From the NCBI GenBank assembly GCA_040255405.1, contig JBDZUX010000003.1, positions 1-64,000 on the forward strand: DNA of 64,000 bases, given 5' to 3'. Below are positions 58,221 through 64,000 of the stretch, in pieces; within the stretch, counting starts at the first letter, position 1; each line of letters opens with the position of its first letter. The DNA comes from 66-474 sp040255405. Its GTDB lineage: Bacteria > Pseudomonadota > Gammaproteobacteria > Xanthomonadales > Rhodanobacteraceae. The translations under genes and the position numbers were made by a program. Under the pieces are notes generated by a model. The model worked only from the letters and a program-made list of their open reading frames with translations. It was not told where the DNA came from and ran no database searches.

Positions 58221-58882
58221 GCGAGGCCCAGCAATGCGGCGAGCCGACGCGGATCGGCGCTGACGGAGTCCGGCTCCCACGCCTGCGGATCGGCGCCGTC
58301 CAGGTAACCCCAGCCCGCAGCCACCGTGTACAGGCCGGCCGCACGCCCAGCCATGATGTCGCGCGGATCGTCGCCCACGTACACGCATTGCGCAGGCTCG
58401 ACGCCCGCCAGCGCACAGGCATGCAGGACAGGATCCGGATCGGGTTTGCGTTTTGCAAGCGTGTCGCCGCCGACCACGGCGGCGGCGCGCCCGCCGTAGC
58501 CGACCTTGGTCATCACCAGCGCGACCAGCGAGCCGGCCTTGTTGCTGACGACGCCCCAGCGCGCGCCACGCGCTTCGAGTTCCTGGAGCACGGTATCCAT
58601 GCCATCGAAGGCGTGGGTGTTCACCATGCCGGTGGCGACATAGAGTTCGAGGAATCGCGGCAGCACCGCGTCGATGCGGGCCTCATCGTCACCGACCGCA
58701 CAGCGCAGCACGGCGCGCGCCCCGCGCGAGACGGTTTCGCGCACCCTCTCGTAACGCGGCACGTCGATGACGAGCTCGCGACACAACGCGGTGAGCGCGT
58801 CGTGCATGTCCCGCGCCGAATCGACCAGCGTGCCGTCGAGGTCGAAGAACACCCCGGCCAGCGGTTGCGGAACGGGTTTCAT
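58217..58882 (-). CDS. mupP: HAD phosphatase (MupP/Gph type)
   Basis: 221 aa, cytoplasmic HAD-family phosphatase. Motifs: I DLDGTLVDS (Asp nucleophile near residue 14), II VVSNK, III KPDPDPVL, IV VGDDPRDIMAG. The position directly after ubiG matches P. aeruginosa mupP (N-acetylmuramate 6-phosphate phosphatase in peptidoglycan recycling); phosphoglycolate phosphatase is the alternative. It starts at ATG 58882, overlapping the ubiG stop. Confidence 0.85.
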   Translation of the reverse strand: MKPVPQPLAGVFFDLDGTLVDSARDMHDALTALCRELVIDVPRYERVRETVSRGARAVLRCAVGDDEARIDAVLPRFLELYVATGMVNTHAFDGMDTVLQELEARGARWGVVSNKAGSLVALVMTKVGYGGRAAAVVGGDTLAKRKPDPDPVLHACALAGVEPAQCVYVGDDPRDIMAGRAAGLYTVAAGWGYLDGADPQAWEPDSVSADPRRLAALLGLA

Positions 58883-59625
58883 GGGGCGTGACTGGGATCC
58901 GGCGTGTTGCTGGCGCAGACCAGGTAATTGACGGCCGTGCGACGTGTCAACCACGCTTTTCGATTCAATGGGTTGTAAGCGATTCCCGAGATTTCATCAA
59001 GCCTCAGCCCGGCCCGGCGCATCAGCGTGGCAAGCTCCGACGGCTTCAGGAATTGCCGGTAATCGTGCGTGCCGCGCGGCAACAGCCGCGCCACGTATTC
59101 GGCGCCGATGATGGCGGTGACGAAACTCGCGGGCGTGCGATTGAGCGTCGACAGGAACACCCTGCCGCCCGGCTTCACCAGCGCCGCCAGGTCGCAGACC
59201 AGCGCCGCGGGATCGGGCACGTGCTCGATCAGTTCCATGCAGCACACCGCGTCGAATGCCGCCGGTTCGGCGGCCGCGAGCTCGCGCGAGGACGACAGCC
59301 GGTAATCGATCACGAGCGGGGACGACAATCCGGCGTTGGTTTCATGCAGATGCAGCCGCGCGACCTCGATGACTTCCGGCGCAAGGTCGATCGCGGTGAC
59401 GCTCGCACCCGCCTTGGCCAGCGCTTCGCTGAGCAAACCGCCACCGCAGCCGATGTCCGCCACCTTTGCCCCCTGCAGCGAAACCCGCCCGGCCACGAAG
59501 CCGAGCCGCACGGGATTCAAATCGTGCAGCGGCCGCGACTCGCCGTCGGGGTCCCACCAGCGGTGCGCAAGCTTGCCGAACCGCGCCAGTTCTTCCGGAT
59601 CGACGTTGCGGGCACTGGCGTTCAC
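58879..59625 (-). CDS. ubiG: Ubiquinone biosynthesis O-methyltransferase UbiG
   Basis: Carries out both O-methylations in ubiquinone synthesis using S-adenosylmethionine; 248 aa, peripheral membrane/cytoplasmic. SAM motif VADIGCGGGLLSEALA lies near residues 54-69. Family features are RWWDPDGESRPLHDLNPVRL at the N-terminus and MELIEHVPDP. GTG 59625 overlaps the yciI-like stop (GTGA), and the stop overlaps mupP (ATGA). Confidence 0.95.
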   Translation of the reverse strand: MNASARNVDPEELARFGKLAHRWWDPDGESRPLHDLNPVRLGFVAGRVSLQGAKVADIGCGGGLLSEALAKAGASVTAIDLAPEVIEVARLHLHETNAGLSSPLVIDYRLSSSRELAAAEPAAFDAVCCMELIEHVPDPAALVCDLAALVKPGGRVFLSTLNRTPASFVTAIIGAEYVARLLPRGTHDYRQFLKPSELATLMRRAGLRLDEISGIAYNPLNRKAWLTRRTAVNYLVCASNTPDPSHAP

Positions 59626-59894
59626 GCTTCCACCGCCCCCCGCGTGACATCCCACTCGTGCACCGTGATGGCCGATGCGCCGGTCACGCGAAGGGGATCG
59701 GCGAACGCGATGGCATGCGCCGCCTCCGGCGATGCGGCGCGAACCAGGTAGGCGCCGCCGGACTTGTCGGTGAACGGACCGGACGCCTCCAGGACACCGC
59801 GATCCTTGAGCGCATCGAGATGCGCGCGATGCGCCGGAATGACGCCCGCGTCGAACTTCGGGGTACGCATCGCAAGAATCAGGTACTGCTTCAT
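59622..59894 (-). CDS. YciI-family protein
   Basis: 90 aa, dimeric alpha-beta (ferredoxin-like) fold by family. Conserved His/Asp residues lie in AHRAHLDALKDRG, and SGPFTDKSGGAYLVRA and DPLRVTGA complete the YCII pattern. The family function is unproven (possible dehydrochlorinase-like activity). It lies between mtaD and ubiG, 13 bp after the former and overlapping the latter. Confidence 0.9.
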   Translation of the reverse strand: MKQYLILAMRTPKFDAGVIPAHRAHLDALKDRGVLEASGPFTDKSGGAYLVRAASPEAAHAIAFADPLRVTGASAITVHEWDVTRGAVEA

Positions 59895-59907
59895 CGGAAC
59901 TCCGGCA

Positions 59908-61233
59908 TCAAAGGGCGGCGATCCGCTCGCGCCAGCGGCGGCCCTTTTCCAGCACACCCGCAAGGTCGAAATCGACCAGTGCACCGTTTTCGAGTTTGCG
60001 CGCGCCGTCGATCCAGACGTCGCTGACCTGCCGGCGCGAGACGGCGTAGGCGAGTTGCGAAACCACATTGTAAAGCGGTTGTGTCTCGACCTCGTCCAGC
60101 TTCACCGCAACCAGATCGGCGCGCTTGCCGGCTTCGATGGATCCGATCCGTGCATCGAGCTGCAGCGCCCGGGCGCCATTCAACGTCGCAGCGCGCAGCG
60201 CGAATGCATCGTCGAAGGCCGTGGCATCGCCTGCCACGCCCTTCGCCAGCAACGCGGCGGTGCGCAGTTCGCCGAACATGTCGAGATCGTTGTTGGACGC
60301 GCAACCGTCGGTGCCCAGCGCGAGGTTGACGCCGGCGCGGCGCAGTTTCTCCGCCGGACAAAACCCGGAAGCGAGCTTCAGGTTCGATTCCGGGCAGTGC
60401 ACCACCGACACGCCGGCTTCCGCGCACAGCGCGATTTCGGGATCGCTGACCTGGGTCATGTGCACCGCGATCAGGCGATCATTCACGAGCCCGAGTTGCT
60501 GCAGCCGCTGCATGGGCCTGAGGCCGTGTTCGCGCTTGCCGTCTTCGACTTCCTGCGCGGTTTCCATCAGGTGCAGGTGCACTGGAAGGTCGAGCTGGTC
60601 GGACAGCGTGCGGATGCGTGCGAAGGATTCGTCGGACACGGTGTAGGGCGCGTGCGGCCCGAAGGTGGTGCCGACCCGCGGATCGCCGCGGTACTGGTCG
60701 TGCACCACGAGCGCGCGTTCGAAGTATTCGTCGCGCGTCTGCGCCCACGCGCTTGGAAACTCGATGATCGGCAACGCGACCATTGCGCGAAATCCGTGCG
60801 CCTGGTACACCCGCGCCTGCGCATCCGGAAAGAAATAGTTTTCGCTGCAGCAGGTGGTGCCGCCGCGCAGCATCTCCGCGATCGCGAGTTCCACGCCATC
60901 GCGCACGAACTCGGGACCAATGACCTTCGCTTCCACGGGCCAGATATGCTCGCGCAGCCAGGTCATCAGCGGCAGGTCGTCCGCCAGTCCGCGCAGCAGC
61001 GTCATCGGGTTGTGGGTGTGCGCGTTGACCAGGCCCGGGATCAGTGCATGGTCGGGCAGGTCCACACGCTCGCGCGGCGCATATTTCGCGGTGGCATCGC
61101 CTGCCGGCAATACTTCCAGGATCGCACCGCCGTCGACGGCGACCGCGTGATCTTCCAGCACCACGCGATCCGGCTCGACCGGCACGATCCAGCGGGCGGC
61201 GATCAGGAGGTCGATGGGGCACGGGCTCGTCAT
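59908..61233 (-). CDS. mtaD: Methylthioadenosine/S-adenosylhomocysteine deaminase-like hydrolase
   Basis: TRZ/ATZ-family amidohydrolase, 441 aa, cytoplasmic. Metal ligands: His72/His74 (NAHTHNP), HLHLMETAQE, AVHMTQ and GTDGCASNNDLDM. This group, next to ubiG as in P. aeruginosa PA3170-PA3172, deaminates methylthioadenosine. This fits a link to SAM by-products from the neighbouring methyltransferase (inference). It is the first gene of the six-gene operon. Confidence 0.9.
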   Translation of the reverse strand: MTSPCPIDLLIAARWIVPVEPDRVVLEDHAVAVDGGAILEVLPAGDATAKYAPRERVDLPDHALIPGLVNAHTHNPMTLLRGLADDLPLMTWLREHIWPVEAKVIGPEFVRDGVELAIAEMLRGGTTCCSENYFFPDAQARVYQAHGFRAMVALPIIEFPSAWAQTRDEYFERALVVHDQYRGDPRVGTTFGPHAPYTVSDESFARIRTLSDQLDLPVHLHLMETAQEVEDGKREHGLRPMQRLQQLGLVNDRLIAVHMTQVSDPEIALCAEAGVSVVHCPESNLKLASGFCPAEKLRRAGVNLALGTDGCASNNDLDMFGELRTAALLAKGVAGDATAFDDAFALRAATLNGARALQLDARIGSIEAGKRADLVAVKLDEVETQPLYNVVSQLAYAVSRRQVSDVWIDGARKLENGALVDFDLAGVLEKGRRWRERIAAL

Positions 61234-61241
61234 GGCTTCCT

Positions 61242-61292
61242 TGTAGGAGCGCGCCTGCGCGCGACCGCCGCCTGCAGGCAGGGTTCCTGCGC
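61242..61292. repeat. REP-like element (repeat B), efp-mtaD spacer
   Basis: TGTAGGAGCGCGCCTGCGCGCGACC followed by a GCCGCCTGCAGGCAGGG dyad and TTCCTGCGCG. It lies between the co-oriented efp and mtaD genes. Confidence 0.8.
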
Positions 61293-61296
61293 GTCG

Positions 61297-61863
61297 TTAT
61301 TTGACCCGGCTGACGTACTCGCCCGTGCGGGTGTCGACCCGGATTACTTCGTCCTGGTTCACGAACAGCGGCACGCGCACCGTCGCACCGGTTTCCAGTT
61401 TCGCCGGTTTGCCGCCGCCGCCCGAGGTATCGCCGCGCAGGCCGGGGTCGGTTTCGACGATCTTCAGTTCCACGAAGTTGGGCGGCGCCACGGACAGCGG
61501 GACGCCGTTCCAGAAGGTAACGATGCACTCCTCCTCGCCCTTCAGCCATTGCGCGGCGTCGCCCACGGCGTTCTTGTCGGCGGTGTGCTGCTCGTAGCTT
61601 GCCGGATCCATGAAGTGCCAGAACTCGCCATCGTTGTAGAGGTACTGCATGTCGGTGTCGACCACGTCGGCGCCCTCGACCGAATCGGTTGCCTTCATGG
61701 TCTTTTCCGTGGTGCGACCGTTCTTGAGGTTGCGGATCTTGATGCGGGTGAAGGCCTGGCCCTTGCCGGGCTTGATGAAATCCGCACCCACGATCACGTA
61801 GGGATCGCCGTCGACGATGATCTTCAAGCCGTTCTTGACGTCGTTCAGACCATAACTGGCCAT
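61297..61863 (-). CDS. efp: Elongation factor P
   Basis: Relieves ribosome stalling at proline runs; 188 aa, normal length, three beta-barrel domains. Lys34 at the tip loop (IKPGKGQAF) is the beta-lysylation site modified by EpmA/EpmB. The domain-II and C-terminal signatures (SVAPPNFVELKIVET, TGEYVSRVK) are intact. It is divergent from epmB, with 113 bp between the starts. Confidence 0.97.
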   Translation of the reverse strand: MASYGLNDVKNGLKIIVDGDPYVIVGADFIKPGKGQAFTRIKIRNLKNGRTTEKTMKATDSVEGADVVDTDMQYLYNDGEFWHFMDPASYEQHTADKNAVGDAAQWLKGEEECIVTFWNGVPLSVAPPNFVELKIVETDPGLRGDTSGGGGKPAKLETGATVRVPLFVNQDEVIRVDTRTGEYVSRVK

Positions 61864-61976
61864 GTTGCATGCTCCGTGGATGCGTGGCGCCGCCCGTGCC
61901 GCAATGGCCCTGACCGGACGACTGACCTAGAATGAGGGGTTTACCGAGCCCGTGAAACTCGGGGCACAAGCCCGCC

Positions 61977-62987
61977 ATGATAACTGCAATCGGCCCATCC
62001 ACGCAGCCGGGGACACTGCCTGACTGGCGGCAGTCACTGCGCGACGCGGTCACCGACCCGCGCGAATTGCTGGCGCTGGTCGGCCTGCCGCAGCTCGCCG
62101 AGCAATTGCCGGCCGGCGATGCCGGCTTCGGATTGAAGGTGCCGCGCGGTTTCATCGCGCGCATGCGCCGCGGTGACCCGCATGACCCGTTGCTGCTGCA
62201 GGTGCTCCCGCAGCTGGCCGAGTTGGAAGAAGTGCCGGGGTTCAGCGACGACGCGGTGGGCGATCTCGACGCCGTCGCCGCGCACGGCGTGCTGCACAAA
62301 TATGACGGGCGCGCGCTGCTGATCGCGGCGGGTTCCTGCGCGGTGAATTGCCGCTATTGCTTCCGCCGGCACTTCCCCTATGCCGAGGAACTGGCCGCCA
62401 CCCATGCGTGGCGTGCAGCCATCGATTGCCTGGCCGGCGACACCTCGATCCGCGAGGTGATCCTGTCCGGCGGCGACCCGCTGGTGCTTTCGACACAAAA
62501 GTTGACAGAGCTCACGAACGCGCTTCGCGACCTGCCCCACGTGATCCGCCTGCGCATCCATTCGCGGTTGCCGGTGGTGTTGCCCGAACGCATCGACGCT
62601 GCTTTCTGCGCGTGGCTTGCCGCGCTGCCCTTGCAACGGGTTGCGGTGCTGCACGCCAACCACCCCGACGAGCTGGACGCGAGCGTTGGCGCGGCCTGCG
62701 CGCGGCTACGCGCAGCCGGCACAACCCTGTTCAACCAGTCGGTGCTGCTGCGCGGCGTCAACGACGATGCCGATGCACTGGTCGAACTTTCCGAACGCCT
62801 GTTCGCGTTCGGCGTGCTGCCCTATTACCTGCACCAGCTCGACCGCGTGCGCGGCACGGCCCATTTCGAGGTCGACGATGCACGGGCGCGCGAACTGGCG
62901 GGCACGTTGCGTGCACGGCTTCCCGGGTATCTTGTACCGAAGCTGGTGCGTGAAGTGCCGGGAGAAACAGGCAAGCGCCCATTGTGA
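61977..62987 (+). CDS. epmB: EF-P beta-lysylation protein EpmB
   Basis: Radical-SAM/PLP lysine 2,3-aminomutase that makes (R)-beta-lysine for EF-P; 336 aa. The iron-sulfur Cys are C121, C125 and C128 (CAVNCRYCFRRHF). SAM-contact GGDPL and the C-terminal PLP-Lys region (GYLVPKLVREVPGE) are present. ATG 61977. EpmA is not in the window. Confidence 0.96.
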   Translation: MITAIGPSTQPGTLPDWRQSLRDAVTDPRELLALVGLPQLAEQLPAGDAGFGLKVPRGFIARMRRGDPHDPLLLQVLPQLAELEEVPGFSDDAVGDLDAVAAHGVLHKYDGRALLIAAGSCAVNCRYCFRRHFPYAEELAATHAWRAAIDCLAGDTSIREVILSGGDPLVLSTQKLTELTNALRDLPHVIRLRIHSRLPVVLPERIDAAFCAWLAALPLQRVAVLHANHPDELDASVGAACARLRAAGTTLFNQSVLLRGVNDDADALVELSERLFAFGVLPYYLHQLDRVRGTAHFEVDDARARELAGTLRARLPGYLVPKLVREVPGETGKRPL

Positions 62988-63160
62988 TGCGCCTGCTGGC
63001 GGAATCAGCGTCGATCGGGTACAAAGCCTGCTTGGCTCGGAAGGGAACACGGTGTTCCGGCGGGGATAGGCATCGACACAGGCCGGCGCCGGCGCGCAAG
63101 CACCGGTCGCCGTTCGAGCGTCCGTAAGCAACAGAAGAGAACTCAGCCGAAGGCCCGTCC

Positions 63161-64000
63161 ATGTTGTCCGAACCCATCACCAAGCTGATCATCGCCGAGG
63201 ATCAGGCCGAGGACGCCGAGCAGATCATCAGCGTGTTGCGCAACAGCGGCATTGCACTGCGCCCGCAGCGCATCGCGACGGAAGAGGAACTGGCCGCCTC
63301 GCTGGAATCGTTCACTCCCGACCTGGTGCTGGCCAACCCCGCCTGCAAGGAAATCTCCCTCGCCGCGATCGGCCGGGCACTGGACGGCACCGGCAAGGAT
63401 GTTGCACTGCTGGCGCTTGCCGACAAGCTCACCGACGACACGGTTGCTTCCATCCTCGCGCACGGCAACGTACGCGGCATCGCCCTGCGCAACCGCCATG
63501 ACCAGCTGCAGAACGTGGTGCGGCGCGAACTCGATGCGCTGAACACGCGCCGCAACGTACGCCGCCTCGAAGCGAGCTTGCGCGAGTCGGAACGCCGCTG
63601 CGATTCGCTGCTGGACTCCTCGCGCGATCCCATCGCGTACATCCACGAAGGCACCCACGTCCGCGCCAACAACGCCTACCTCGAAATGTTCGGCTTCGAA
63701 AGTTTCGAGGACGTCGAGGGTCTCACCATCCTCGACCTGGTCGCGCCCCAGCACACCGCCGACTTCAAGGATCTGCTGAAGCGCCTCGCGCGCGGCGAGA
63801 AGCCGCCCCCGAAACTGGACCTGACTGCCCGCCGCGCCGACGGCAGCACCTTCGAAGCGGTAATGGAGTTCTCGCCCGCGACCTACGAAGGCGAGCCCTG
63901 CCAGCAGATCGTGTTCCGGCTGCCCGCCACCAATACCGCGACGGAGGAAGAACTGCGCCGCCTGAAAACGCAGGATCCGCTGACTGGCCTGTCCAACCGC
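63161..64000 (+). CDS. REC-PAS-GGDEF protein (FimX-like), cut by window end
   Basis: Cyclic-di-GMP signalling protein; the first 280 residues are visible. Residues ~8-125 are a receiver fold in which the phospho-acceptor position is not Asp: the motif reads PDLVLANPACKE. A linker coiled coil (~125-145) is followed by a PAS domain (~150-260, SLLDSSRDPIAYIHEG, ARRADGSTFEAVMEF). The GGDEF start (TQDPLTGLSNR) is at the edge. This order and the degenerate receiver match FimX, which continues with GGDEF and EAL and governs type IV pili. Whether an EAL domain follows cannot be seen. Confidence 0.85.
   Translation, partial: MLSEPITKLIIAEDQAEDAEQIISVLRNSGIALRPQRIATEEELAASLESFTPDLVLANPACKEISLAAIGRALDGTGKDVALLALADKLTDDTVASILAHGNVRGIALRNRHDQLQNVVRRELDALNTRRNVRRLEASLRESERRCDSLLDSSRDPIAYIHEGTHVRANNAYLEMFGFESFEDVEGLTILDLVAPQHTADFKDLLKRLARGEKPPPKLDLTARRADGSTFEAVMEFSPATYEGEPCQQIVFRLPATNTATEEELRRLKTQDPLTGLSNR

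Overview
The window is 64 kb of high-GC, densely coding chromosome with two 100-base assembly gaps (3491-3590 and 56383-56482). Gene content and order (recA-recX-alaS-csrA followed by tRNA-Ser and tRNA-Arg; mtaD-yciI-ubiG-mupP; pstSCAB-phoU with phoBR; efp/epmB; a THX-type ribosomal protein; a FimX-like regulator) point to a gammaproteobacterium, most likely Xanthomonadales (Rhodanobacteraceae or Xanthomonadaceae). This assignment is inferred from gene content, not from a phylogenetic marker search. No prophage, insertion sequence, rRNA operon or CRISPR array is visible.

Layout. 1-2.8 kb: two coupled aldo/keto reductases divergent from a LysR regulator. 3-4.4 kb: a Spy-like periplasmic protein with His/Met repeats, coupled to a lipoprotein. 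4.4-8.9 kb: histidine catabolism (hutF, hutI) with a GNAT-nitrilase fusion. 8.9-12 kb: THX and a zinc locus (CDF efflux, MerC-like protein, Zur). 12.2-16.7 kb: gltX, an Atm1-type ABC exporter, and an unknown gene behind a near-ideal sigma-54 promoter. 16.7-20.6 kb: copper locus (MerR regulator, CopA ATPase), a broken DUF4399 gene and a cytochrome c. 20.7-21.8 kb: tRNAs Arg, Pro, Arg, Ser and a truncated Ser copy. 21.8-27.7 kb: csrA, alaS, recX, recA, pncC. 27.8-36.5 kb: the phosphate regulon. 36.7-49.7 kb: mutS, an orphan response regulator, hslR, htpG, an OPT transporter, gluQ, phaB, ppiD. 49.8-54.7 kb: tRNA-Val, hupB, lon, dksA. 54.8-63 kb: yidD-pyrC, folE2 and a tightly overlapping operon back to mtaD, then efp and epmB. 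63.2 kb to the end: start of a REC-PAS-GGDEF protein.

How the genes work together. The phosphate block is a complete circuit: PhoB/PhoR, the Pst transporter, PhoU and a polyanion porin, with Pho boxes (11-bp periodic TGTCAY repeats) before phoB, pstS and the porin. The zinc and copper loci each have a local regulator with a recognisable operator. HutI and HutF catalyse consecutive steps of histidine breakdown. EpmB modifies the EF-P encoded next to it.

The main oddities are an in-frame copy of an intergenic repeat inside hutF, a PhoR without membrane segments, Lys/Ala/Pro-rich tails or inserts on three nucleic-acid-associated proteins (THX, DksA, Lon), the sigma-54 promoter of an unknown gene, and a 5' fragment of tRNA-Ser duplicated next to the intact gene.
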